Source of the DNA: SFTH01 sp963643985
GTDB lineage: Bacteria > Bacillota > Clostridia > Christensenellales > Aristaeellaceae
Assembly (NCBI GenBank): GCA_963643985.1
Contig: CAVINP010000006.1
Coordinates: 1 to 45,284, forward strand
Direction: 5' to 3'
Length of the DNA stretch: 45,284 nucleotides
Both the position numbers and the translations under genes were made by a program. The notes beneath the pieces are model-generated. The model saw nothing but the letters and a program-made list of their open reading frames with translations, was not told where the DNA came from and searched no databases. Every line of letters starts with the position of its first letter. Position 1 is the first letter of the stretch. This document shows, in pieces, positions 24,128 through 32,697 of this stretch.

Positions 24128-25393
24128 TCAGAGCGATATCAGCCCCTCATTAACCATCATCTGCACCGCACCGGATATGCCGATGCGGCCGTGTGCATAG
24201 GTGAGTGCGCCCTGCAGATAGGCGATGTAGGGTTCGCGTATCGGCGCGTCCGCGCTCAGTTCCACCGAAGCACCGGAGACGAAGGTACCCGCTGCCATGA
24301 TGACCTGATCCTGATAGCCGGGCATATCCCAGGGTTCGGGCAGTGCCTCGGCATCCACGGGTGAGCAGAACTGTATGCACTGTATAAAGCGGATCAGTTT
24401 CTCAGGGCTGCCGAAGCGTATGGCCTCTATGATGTCGTTGCGCGGCGCATCGTAGGCGGGATTGACGGGAAATCCCAGCAGTTCAAACACGCGGGATGCG
24501 AGTATGGCACTCCTGACCGCCTGCGCCACGGTGTGCGGCGCCTGAAACAGTCCCTGATAGAAGGGCTGATAACTGCCGGCATAGGAGCCGATTTCCGCGC
24601 CCACGCCGGGAGAGGTGAGCCTGCAGGCCGCCAGCTCGACGTACTTGCGCTTGCCGGCGACGTAGCCGCCCGTGGGGGCCAGTCCGCCGCCGGGATTCTT
24701 GATCAGGGAGCCGGCCATGAGGTCCGCCTTGGGTTCCTCACTGTCGGTAAACTCGCCGTAGCAGTTATCGACCATTACGCATACGTCCGGCCGCACGGCA
24801 TGAACGGCATCGATGGCCTCATTCAGTTCGGCTACCGAGAGCGACGGCCGCCAGTCGTAGCCGCGGCTGCGCTGCAGCAGCACCAGCTTCGCATTGGGGG
24901 TGAGGGCGGCGAGTATGCCGGGAATATCAATTTTGCCGTCCTTGAGCTCCACCTGACGGTAGTCAACGCCCAGATCCTTCAGCGAGCCGAAGCCTGCCGT
25001 GCCGCTGATGCCGATGACCTCTTCCATGGTGTCGTAGGGCTTTCCCGCGCCGGAGATCATCAGATCGCCCGGGCGCAGCACGCCGTAGAGGCAGAGTGAG
25101 AGCGCGTGCGTGCCGGAGGCGATGTGCGGGCGGACGATGGCATATTCCGTCCCCAGTGCCTCCGCCATGATTTCGCCCAAAGTATCGCGGCCGATGTCAT
25201 CGTAGCCGTAGCCTGTGGTGGGTGCAAAGTGTCTGGATGAGACGCGATGTTTCTGGAACGAGGCAATGATGCGCCGCGTATTGCCGAATTCAATCCTGTC
25301 GACGCGCCCGAACGCGGCTGCACAGTCCGCCTCCGCGCGCGAAATCAGTTCTTCCACGCCCGCGCTCAGCTCGGGCAGTTTGATGTTGCTCAT
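24128..25393 (-). CDS. Methionine gamma-lyase-like PLP protein (aluminium resistance family, YnbB-like)
   Basis: 421 residues, PLP fold type I. The Schiff-base lysine is Lys 232 in GSLIKNPGGGLAPTGGYVAG; cofactor pocket residues appear in IASGTHALSLCLYGVLRPGD, SGAGKPYDTMEEVIG, and VMVDNCYGEFTD. The family is annotated as aluminium resistance or methionine gamma-lyase-like protein and is commonly found next to miaA, hfq or glnA in Firmicutes; its true substrate is not established. The ATG overlaps the miaA stop by 4 bp (ATGA), so it is translationally coupled as the last gene of the operon. Confidence 0.88.
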   Translation of the reverse strand: MSNIKLPELSAGVEELISRAEADCAAAFGRVDRIEFGNTRRIIASFQKHRVSSRHFAPTTGYGYDDIGRDTLGEIMAEALGTEYAIVRPHIASGTHALSLCLYGVLRPGDLMISGAGKPYDTMEEVIGISGTAGFGSLKDLGVDYRQVELKDGKIDIPGILAALTPNAKLVLLQRSRGYDWRPSLSVAELNEAIDAVHAVRPDVCVMVDNCYGEFTDSEEPKADLMAGSLIKNPGGGLAPTGGYVAGKRKYVELAACRLTSPGVGAEIGSYAGSYQPFYQGLFQAPHTVAQAVRSAILASRVFELLGFPVNPAYDAPRNDIIEAIRFGSPEKLIRFIQCIQFCSPVDAEALPEPWDMPGYQDQVIMAAGTFVSGASVELSADAPIREPYIAYLQGALTYAHGRIGISGAVQMMVNEGLISL

Positions 25394-26322
25394 AATTGAT
25401 CCCCCGATTTTGATATGATTTCATCTGCGATTTCGTCCGCGCTGCGCCCCTCGGCTTCAATCCAAATCGAGCGCGGGTCGCGGCGAAACCAGGTCAGCTG
25501 CTTTTTGGCATAGTTGCGCGAAAACTGCTTGACGAGCATAACGGCTTCGTCCATGGACAGAGCACCGTCCAGTGCGGCGACGATTTCCTTGTAGCCGATG
25601 GCCTGAAGCGCGGTGGGATGCCGTGCTTCGCTGTCGTGCAGGCGCCTGACTTCATCTACAAGCCCCATGTCGAGCATGCGATCCACGCGATCGTCGATGC
25701 GTTTATACAGCACATCCCGCGGCCGGGAGAGCACGAAGAGCTTTTCGTTATAGTCGCCCTCACGCTGTGCATCGAGCTGTGCCTGTTCGCGCTGCGTGCG
25801 CCCGGTCAGCCTGTAGACCTCAATGGCACGGCTGATGCGGCGTACGTCGTTTTCATGCAGCTTCCCGGCCGCCTCCGGATCGATCTCGGCGAGCATTTCG
25901 TGCAGCCTGTGTCGCCCGCCCGGCGCATCGGCTATCTCCAGCAGCGATTTGCGCAGCGCCTCGTCGCAGCGCTCGGAAAAGTTCATCGGGCGCGTTACGG
26001 CGTTGATGTACAGCCCGGTGCCGCCGCACATGACGGCACGCTTGCCGCGGAAGTGTATATCCGCGATGCAGGCATTGGCCATTTCGCGGTAACGCGGTGC
26101 GGAATATTTTTCCGCAGGATCGGCCACACGTATCATGTGGTGCGGCACGCCGCACATTTCGTCTTCCGTGGGGCAAGCCGTCAGTATGTCCATGCCGCGG
26201 TAGATCTGCATCGAATCGGCCGAGACGACTTCGCCGCCGATCTTTTTGCACACGGCCACCGCAGCGGCAGTTTTGCCGGAGGCCGTCGGCCCGGCAATGA
26301 TCAATAGCTTTGGTTTAGTCAT
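25390..26322 (-). CDS. miaA: tRNA dimethylallyltransferase
   Basis: 310 residues. It prenylates A37 of tRNAs reading UNN codons, the step before the MiaB reaction encoded in the same operon. P-loop GPTASGKTAAAV at residues 9-20, DSMQIYRGMDI, the CGGTGLYINAV motif, and the C-terminal KQFSRNYAKKQLTWFRRD are family marks. It starts 2 nt after mutL stops. Identification is secure. Confidence 0.96.
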   Translation of the reverse strand: MTKPKLLIIAGPTASGKTAAAVAVCKKIGGEVVSADSMQIYRGMDILTACPTEDEMCGVPHHMIRVADPAEKYSAPRYREMANACIADIHFRGKRAVMCGGTGLYINAVTRPMNFSERCDEALRKSLLEIADAPGGRHRLHEMLAEIDPEAAGKLHENDVRRISRAIEVYRLTGRTQREQAQLDAQREGDYNEKLFVLSRPRDVLYKRIDDRVDRMLDMGLVDEVRRLHDSEARHPTALQAIGYKEIVAALDGALSMDEAVMLVKQFSRNYAKKQLTWFRRDPRSIWIEAEGRSADEIADEIISKSGDQL

Positions 26323-26324
26323 GA

Positions 26325-28232
26325 TTATTGTATGCGCTTGAACATCTTTTCCAGATCGCGCCTGGAGATGACCTTGACCACCGGCCGCCCGTGCGGGCAG
26401 GTCGCAGGTGCATTTGTCGCCATCATCTGCGCAATCAGGGTCTCGATTTCGGATTGTGAGAGCACATCGCCGCCCTTGACTGCGCTCTTGCAGGCCATCT
26501 GCATGATCTCGGCGCGGCGCACATCCACGGTTGCCGCCTTGAGCTGCCCCAGAGACTGCAGCATGTCCAGAAACAGCGGACGGATTTCTGCCTTGCCCAT
26601 CACAAACGGCACGGCCAGCACGCGGATGTCGCTGTCGCCGAATGGCTCGATGCGATAGCCTGCCTCCTGCAGCAGATCCATATTGCCCTCGAGCAGCGCA
26701 ATTTCGCGTCCACTCAGGTGCAGCACCAGCGGCACCAGCAGCTCCTGGGAGGCCTCGCCGGCCTGCGCCCTCTGCATCAGCTTTTCATATTGCAAACGCT
26801 CGTGGGCGGCATGCTGGTCGATCAGCAGCAGCTTATCGTCCGCTTCGGCCAGAATGTAGGTCTTGAAGGCCACACCGATCAGCCTGAACTCGATTGGCTC
26901 GGGCTTTACTTCGGCCGCAGGCGGTTCAGCCTTGGCTTTTTCACTTACAGACGGCTTGGGTTCTGCCTCCGTTTCTGATTTGACATCGCTCGGGGCGGAC
27001 TTTTCCTTCTGCGCTTCATAGGTCTTGCGCAAGGGGGAAGCAGTGCTGGTCATCACCTTCAGGGGACGGTTGTCCAGATCGGCAAGCACGTCCTCTCGCA
27101 GTATGGCCGAACCATTCGGTGCAAAGCCCAAATGCATCTGCTCCGGCTTGGGCGGCTTTGCGGGTTGCGGCAGGGTTTCGGGAGCCAGCGGGATTTCGCG
27201 CACGCTGCTCTTGTGCTCCACGACGGGCGCATCCTGCACAAGCTTATCCACCTCGAGCACGCGCTCACCCTCAAAGGCNNNNNNNNNNGCGCGCATCATG
27301 TCCTCGTCACGAAAGCGCACCTCGAGCTTGTTGGGGTGCACGTTGACATCCACGGCCGTGGGCGGCAGCGTCAGATTCAGCACGCACATCGGATACATGC
27401 CGATCGTTACGCGCGAGCGGCAGACGATTTCCAGCGCACGCGAAAGCAGGGGACAGCGTACGCTGCGTCCGTTGATGAAGAAGAACTGATGCGACCGCGT
27501 GGCCTTGGCCAGTTCACCCACACCGATCAGACCGCTGATGTGAACGCCGCCCTCAGCTGCATCCAGTTCAACCATCTTTTCGGCTGTCTCGCGCCCGTAT
27601 ACGGCAAAGACCGCGTGGCGAAGCTTGCCGTCTCCGAAACTGTGATAGAGCGTACTGCCGCCGCTGATGAAGCGCATGGAGATGCCGGGATTGCCCAGCA
27701 GCATCCTTGCTGCCACATCGCTGACCAGACCGCCCTCGTAGGACGGCTTCTTCAGAAAGGCGCGGCGCACGGGCACGTTGAAGAACAGGTCGCGCATCAC
27801 GATGGTCGTACCCTGCGGACAGCCTGCCTCCTGCAGTCGGATATTCTGACCGCCCTCGCTCGTATAGCGCATGCCCGAGGGCTGATCCTTGGCCCGCGTC
27901 GTCATCTCTACCTTGGACACGGCCGCGATGGAGGGCAGTGCCTCGCCGCGAAAGCCCAGCGTGCGAATGTCGTCGAGCTGTTCCGCACGCTGCAGTTTGG
28001 AGGTGGCGTGGTTCTCAAAAGCCAGGCGCACCTGACCCGGCTCTATGCCGCACCCGTTGTCAGTGACGCGCAGATAATCGATGCCGCCGCCGCGGATCTC
28101 CACCGTGACGGATGTGGCACCGGCATCCAGCGCATTTTCAATCAGTTCCTTCACCACGGAGGCGGGGCGTTCCACCACCTCACCGGCGGCGATGCGTCCG
28201 ACCGTCGCGGCATCCAGCACGCGAATGGGCAT
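26325..28232 (-). CDS. mutL: DNA mismatch repair protein MutL, interrupted by an assembly gap
   Basis: About 635 residues from the ATG at 28232; the GTG at 28244 overlaps its own GAGGTG ribosome site and cannot be used. GHKL ATPase motifs: Glu 32 and Asn 33 in KELIENALDAG, VTDNGCGIEPG, GFRGEALPSIAAVS, and VDVNVHPNKLEVRFRDE. Then a variable Pro/Lys-rich linker. The C-terminal endonuclease motif DQHAAHERLQYE (DQHAxxExxxxE) and CPHGRP show the nicking type of MutL, as in Bacillus. Ten N at 27279-27288 fall just after VRFRDEDMMR; the frame resumes, but the true missing length is unknown. Confidence 0.93.
   Translation of the reverse strand: MPIRVLDAATVGRIAAGEVVERPASVVKELIENALDAGATSVTVEIRGGGIDYLRVTDNGCGIEPGQVRLAFENHATSKLQRAEQLDDIRTLGFRGEALPSIAAVSKVEMTTRAKDQPSGMRYTSEGGQNIRLQEAGCPQGTTIVMRDLFFNVPVRRAFLKKPSYEGGLVSDVAARMLLGNPGISMRFISGGSTLYHSFGDGKLRHAVFAVYGRETAEKMVELDAAEGGVHISGLIGVGELAKATRSHQFFFINGRSVRCPLLSRALEIVCRSRVTIGMYPMCVLNLTLPPTAVDVNVHPNKLEVRFRDEDMMRXXXXAFEGERVLEVDKLVQDAPVVEHKSSVREIPLAPETLPQPAKPPKPEQMHLGFAPNGSAILREDVLADLDNRPLKVMTSTASPLRKTYEAQKEKSAPSDVKSETEAEPKPSVSEKAKAEPPAAEVKPEPIEFRLIGVAFKTYILAEADDKLLLIDQHAAHERLQYEKLMQRAQAGEASQELLVPLVLHLSGREIALLEGNMDLLQEAGYRIEPFGDSDIRVLAVPFVMGKAEIRPLFLDMLQSLGQLKAATVDVRRAEIMQMACKSAVKGGDVLSQSEIETLIAQMMATNAPATCPHGRPVVKVISRRDLEKMFKRIQ
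27279..27288. other. Assembly gap (ten N)
   Basis: A run of exactly ten N lies inside mutL. Ten is commonly a placeholder, so up to an unknown number of codons between the ATPase transducer domain and the linker could be missing, and contig order across this point depends on the scaffolding. Confidence 0.99.
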
Positions 28233-28258
28233 GCGATCATTCACCTCAATATATTTAT

Positions 28259-30850
28259 TCAGATTCTCCGAGCCTTCTCCTTGAGTTCAAAGAGCTTGTT
28301 CAGCGCTTCGATGGGCGTCATGCTGACCACGTCAAGATTCGATATCTCCTCAACCAGCGTGATCGGCCCGATCTCTTCAAAGCCGAGCTGGCGTTCCCTG
28401 GTGACGCTGCGCTTATCGAGTATGCTCTGCCCGATGGAGCCGTTCACCTGATCGTTGACCTCCAGCCGCGCCATGATCTGTCGCGCCCGCGTGATGACCG
28501 ACTTGGGCAGCCCGGCCAGTTTGGCCACCGCGACACCGTAGCTCCGGTCTGCGCCGCCCGGGACGATCTTGCGCAAAAAGATCACGTCTTCGCCCATTTC
28601 ACGCGCCGTGATGCGGTAATTGACCACGCCGGGCAACTGGCCCTCCAGTTCGGAAAGCTCGTGATAATGGGTGGCAAAGAGGCAGCGTGCGCCGCATTTA
28701 TCCCCCGCAATGTACTCAACGGCTGCCCATGCGATGGACAGACCGTCAAATGTGGAGGTACCGCGCCCGACTTCGTCCAGTATCAGCAGCGATTTCGGCG
28801 TGGCGAACTTGAGTATCGTGGCCATCTCGCTCATCTCCACCATGAAGGTGGACTGGCCGCCGTAAAGGTCGTCCGAGGCACCGATGCGCGTAAAGATACG
28901 GTCCGTGAGCGCAATGTCCGCACTGTCGGCGGGCACGAATGAGCCGATGTGCGCCATCAGCACAATCAGCGCCACCTGACGCATGTAGGTGGATTTGCCC
29001 GCCATGTTGGGACCTGTGATGATCATGACGCGGTGTTCGGCATCGAGCGTGGTGTCGTTGGGAACGAACTTTTCGCGTCCGATGGCGTCCTCTACCACAG
29101 GATGTCTGCCGTTTGCGATTTCGTAGCGTCCCTCATCGTTGATCGAAGGCCGCGCATAATTATACAGCGATGCCACGCGCGAGAGCGACAGCAGCGCATC
29201 GAGCAGTTTCATGGACTGGGCAGTGACCTGAAGCCTGGGCAGCATGTCCTTCATCTGCTTTCGTATGTCGCAGAAGAGGTTGTATTCCAGACGCAGCGCA
29301 CTCTCCTGAGCGCCCAGTATCTTGTTTTCCAGTTCCTTGAGTTCCTGCGTGATGTAGCGCTCGGCGTTGGCCAGCGTCTGTTTGCGCGTATAGCGATACG
29401 GCACCTGATCGGCCATCGAGCGCGACACTTCGATGTAATAGCCGAAGACGCGGTTGTAACCGATTCGCAGTGTCTTGATGCCGGTGGCCTCGCGTTCCTT
29501 CTGCTCAAGTGCCGCAAGGTAGGATTTGCCGTTTACGGCGATCTCGCGCAGCTCGTCCAGTTCGGCATTGTAGCCGTCGCGGATCAGCCCGCCGTCACGC
29601 ACGGAGATCGGTGCCTCGGGGTTGACGGCACGCTCCAGTACGTCCGCCAGTTCCGGCACTTCGTCAAGCAGGTCAAAATTGCTCCTGAGCAGCGGGGAAT
29701 CAAAGACTGCACCGCATTTTTTGAGTGCAGGTACGGCTTGCAGGGAAGTCTTGAGCGCCAGCGCGTCCCGACCGTTGACGGCCTCGTAGGCAATGCGGCT
29801 GAGCAGACGCTCGACATCGTAAACGCCCGAGAGTGTTTCGCCCAGCTCGGCTGCGGCCATCGGCTCGGCGATCAGCTGCTCAACGGCATCCAGCCGTGCC
29901 TCAATTTCCGCCTTCTGCTGCAGCGGACGTTCGATCCAGGCTCTGAGCATGCGGCTGCCCATGGCCGTCTCGGTCTTGTCGAGTATCCACAGAAGAGAAC
30001 CTTTTCGCGCCTTCGTGCGTGTGGCTTCGGTCAGCTCCAGATTGCGCAGCGCAACCTTGTCCAGCGCCATGTATTTCTCACTCTCGTAGCGTGTGGCGTG
30101 CAGTATGTGCGCAAGTGCATTCTTCTGCGTTTCGTTGAGGTAGGCCAGAAGTGCACCCGCGGCGCAGACGGCAAGCTTCTGATCCTCAAAGCCCAGTTCC
30201 CCGATGCTTGAGGCGAAATGGGCGGCCATGCACTTGCTCGCGGCAGCATACTGAAATGCGGCTGCATCCGGCGTAAAGGCCGCTGCGGCATGCTCACTGT
30301 CCATTTCCCGCAGCGCATCGACGTCGCTTGCAATCAGTTCACTGGGGGAGATGCGTGCCAGTTCGTCCGCGATGCAGTCGCGTGCATCGGCAATCTGGTA
30401 AAGATTGAATTCGCCCGTTGAAATGTCGCAGAAGGCACAGCCGGCCTGATTTTTGCGGATGGCCAGCGCACAGATGTAGTTGGCCCGCTTCTCTTCGAGC
30501 ATGTTGCTCTCGATGACCGTACCCGGCGTGATCACGCGGGTCACCTGGCGTTCGACCAGACCCTTGGCCAGCGCAGGGTCGGTCATCTGTTCGCAGATGG
30601 CAACCTTGTAGCCCTTGGCGATCAGCTTCTGCACGTAGACATCCACCGCGTGATAGGGCACGCCGCACATCGGCGCACGCTCGGACAGGCCGCAGTCGCG
30701 CCCCGTGAGCGTCAGATCCAATTCGCGCGATACAAGCTTTGCATCGTCAAAGAACATCTCATAGAAATCACCGAGACGATAGAAGAGTATCACGTCCGGA
30801 TACTTTTCCTTCGTATCGAGATATTGCTGCATCATCGGCGTTACCGGCAT
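28259..30850 (-). CDS. mutS: DNA mismatch recognition protein MutS
   Basis: 863 residues, typical MutS1 length. The mismatch-binding motif is Phe 29-Tyr-Glu 31 in YRLGDFYEMFFDDA. The clamp and lever regions follow, then the ATPase with Walker A near residue 613 (TGPNMAGKSTYMRQ), Walker B in LLILDEVGRGTSTFDG, and the signature LFATHYHELSELE. GGAGG stands 10 nt before the ATG. The gap to mutL is 26 nt from the chosen start, so both repair proteins are made from one transcript. Confidence 0.97.
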   Translation of the reverse strand: MPVTPMMQQYLDTKEKYPDVILFYRLGDFYEMFFDDAKLVSRELDLTLTGRDCGLSERAPMCGVPYHAVDVYVQKLIAKGYKVAICEQMTDPALAKGLVERQVTRVITPGTVIESNMLEEKRANYICALAIRKNQAGCAFCDISTGEFNLYQIADARDCIADELARISPSELIASDVDALREMDSEHAAAAFTPDAAAFQYAAASKCMAAHFASSIGELGFEDQKLAVCAAGALLAYLNETQKNALAHILHATRYESEKYMALDKVALRNLELTEATRTKARKGSLLWILDKTETAMGSRMLRAWIERPLQQKAEIEARLDAVEQLIAEPMAAAELGETLSGVYDVERLLSRIAYEAVNGRDALALKTSLQAVPALKKCGAVFDSPLLRSNFDLLDEVPELADVLERAVNPEAPISVRDGGLIRDGYNAELDELREIAVNGKSYLAALEQKEREATGIKTLRIGYNRVFGYYIEVSRSMADQVPYRYTRKQTLANAERYITQELKELENKILGAQESALRLEYNLFCDIRKQMKDMLPRLQVTAQSMKLLDALLSLSRVASLYNYARPSINDEGRYEIANGRHPVVEDAIGREKFVPNDTTLDAEHRVMIITGPNMAGKSTYMRQVALIVLMAHIGSFVPADSADIALTDRIFTRIGASDDLYGGQSTFMVEMSEMATILKFATPKSLLILDEVGRGTSTFDGLSIAWAAVEYIAGDKCGARCLFATHYHELSELEGQLPGVVNYRITAREMGEDVIFLRKIVPGGADRSYGVAVAKLAGLPKSVITRARQIMARLEVNDQVNGSIGQSILDKRSVTRERQLGFEEIGPITLVEEISNLDVVSMTPIEALNKLFELKEKARRI

Positions 30851-30882
30851 GCGCTTCTTTCCTCCGATTTAATTCATCAAGA

Positions 30883-31278
30883 TCAGTGGCATCCCTTGCA
30901 GCTTTCGCAGCTGCCGCTGCACTCGCTGCCGTCGTCCATGCGGCCGGTCACGATAAACTGCAGCACCTGATTGATCTGACCGATCAGACCGTTGAATTCG
31001 CTTCGGGCCTGCGTCAGCTCCGCGATATCATCCACCATCTGAAGCTTTTCGTTGAGATCGTCCATTTCGTCCGAGAGGCGCTTCAGGGCTGCGGGATCGG
31101 GATTTTCCGTCTCCATCATTTCCTGAATTTCGCCGCGCTTTTCAAGGTAGGACGACATCAGTTCGGCCGCATGGGCATTCTGCATCGCCTTGTCCTCAGC
31201 CGCCTTCATGCGCTTGTATGCGTCGCTCTCGAGCAGTGCTTCGCCCAGTTCACGGGTCTTTTCAAATACCTTATCCAT
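30883..31278 (-). CDS. YlbF/YmcA family protein (RicA-like)
   Basis: 131 residues, almost wholly helical: MDKVFEKTRELGEALLESDA and YLEKRGEIQEMMETENPD. A C-terminal Cys cluster (Cys 120, 124, 127, 130 in CSGSCESCKGCH) suggests a metal or Fe-S site. In Bacillus subtilis the order miaB-ymcA-(cotE)-mutS-mutL is known, and YmcA (RicA) with YlbF and YaaT forms an Fe-S complex that helps RNase Y process mRNAs. The gene order here, miaB directly upstream and mutS downstream, supports the YmcA assignment. No YlbF or YaaT partner is in the window. Confidence 0.85.
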   Translation of the reverse strand: MDKVFEKTRELGEALLESDAYKRMKAAEDKAMQNAHAAELMSSYLEKRGEIQEMMETENPDPAALKRLSDEMDDLNEKLQMVDDIAELTQARSEFNGLIGQINQVLQFIVTGRMDDGSECSGSCESCKGCH

Positions 31279-31296
31279 GTTTATCTTCCTTTCAGA

Positions 31297-32685
31297 TTAT
31301 ATCATTGTTCCGCGCAGCGTGTTGCGCCCCGCGGAGGTGATTTCGACCTCGACAAATTTGCCGGTCAGATCGCGGCAGCCCTCAAAGTTGACCATGTGAC
31401 CGCGCGGCGTCCGGCCGCCCACGGCCTGTTCGTTGCGGGCGGAAACGCCTTCCACCAGCACCGTTTCGCGCTTGCCGACCTGCGCCCGAAGCGTTTCGGC
31501 CGTGATGGACTGCTGCAGATCGATCAGGCGCTGTATGCGCTCGGATTTTTCCTCTGCCGATGTCGGATCGGGCATCTCCGCCGCCCGCGTGCCGCGCCGT
31601 GGCGAGTAGATAAAGGTGTACGCCGCATCGTATCTGACTTCGCGCACCAGAGACATCGTATCCTCGAACTGTGCCTGCGTTTCACCCGGGAAGCCTACGA
31701 TGATGTCGCTCGTCAGGCCGATGTCCGGCCGCACGCGCCGCAGCTTTTCGACAAGCTCCAGATAATGTTCGCGGGTGTAGCGGCGATTCATCTGACGGAG
31801 TATGTCGTCATTGCCGGCCTGAACGGGCAGATGCAGCGCGGGCATCAGGTGGGGGAGTTCGCCGTAGGCTGCGATCAGCTCGTCGGAGAGATCCTTGGGA
31901 TGCGAGGTCATGAAGCGTATGCGCGGTACGCCCAGCGCATCGATGCGCCGCAGCAGGTTTGCAAATTCCGCGCCGCCGCCTCGATAGGAATTGACGTTTT
32001 GTCCCAGCAGCGTAATCTCCTGTGCACCACGCTCCAGCAGCCCCTCTATTTCGCGCAGTATGGCATCGGGTTCGCGCGAACGTTCCCGGCCGCGCACGTA
32101 GGGCACGATGCAGTAGGAGCAGAAGTTGTTGCAGCCGTACATGATGTTGACAAAGCTTGAGAACACGCTCTCGCGCTTTTCCGGCAGCCCCTCGACCACC
32201 TCGCCGTCCGTCTCGATCACCGATACGACCGGTGTGCGCGTGGTCAGGTAATCGTACACGTATTCCGGCAGACGGTAGAGATTGTGCGTGCCGTAGATCA
32301 GGTCAATGAAGGGATATTTCCGCTTCATTTCCGCGGCCATGCCGTGCTCCTGCGTCATGCAGCCGCCGACGCAGATCATCATGTCCGGCTTTTCCTTCTT
32401 GAGTTCCTTGAGCCAGATCACATTGCCCAGCGCCTTGTTCTCTGCATTTTCGCGCACGCAGCAGGTGTTGTACAGTATCAGATCCGCCCTTTCACGCACG
32501 GCCTCGTGGTGCATGCCCATCTCCTCCAGCATGCCGGCGATGGTTTCCGAATCGCGTGCGTTCATCTGGCAGCCCATCGAAACGATGTGATAGCTCTGCG
32601 GCCTATGTTCGATTTCGCGCACCAGACGCATGTATTCGCGCTGCGCCTGCATTTCCTCCGGGGGGATGATTTTTGTTTCTCGCAT
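31297..32685 (-). CDS. miaB: tRNA-2-methylthio-N6-dimethylallyladenosine synthase
   Basis: 462 residues. Radical SAM methylthiotransferase that adds the methylthio group to the MiaA product. The N-terminal domain has three cluster Cys: SMGCQMNARDSE, NTCCVRENA and VGGCMTQE. The radical SAM motif is GCNNFCSYCIVPYVRGRERS (CxxxCxxC), and the C-terminal TRAM domain includes ETVLVEGVSARNE and LTGKFVEVEITSA. It ends 18 nt before the RicA-like gene. The ATG is preceded by TAGGAGAG. Confidence 0.96.
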   Translation of the reverse strand: MRETKIIPPEEMQAQREYMRLVREIEHRPQSYHIVSMGCQMNARDSETIAGMLEEMGMHHEAVRERADLILYNTCCVRENAENKALGNVIWLKELKKEKPDMMICVGGCMTQEHGMAAEMKRKYPFIDLIYGTHNLYRLPEYVYDYLTTRTPVVSVIETDGEVVEGLPEKRESVFSSFVNIMYGCNNFCSYCIVPYVRGRERSREPDAILREIEGLLERGAQEITLLGQNVNSYRGGGAEFANLLRRIDALGVPRIRFMTSHPKDLSDELIAAYGELPHLMPALHLPVQAGNDDILRQMNRRYTREHYLELVEKLRRVRPDIGLTSDIIVGFPGETQAQFEDTMSLVREVRYDAAYTFIYSPRRGTRAAEMPDPTSAEEKSERIQRLIDLQQSITAETLRAQVGKRETVLVEGVSARNEQAVGGRTPRGHMVNFEGCRDLTGKFVEVEITSAGRNTLRGTMI

Positions 32686-32697
32686 TGCGCTTCTCTC

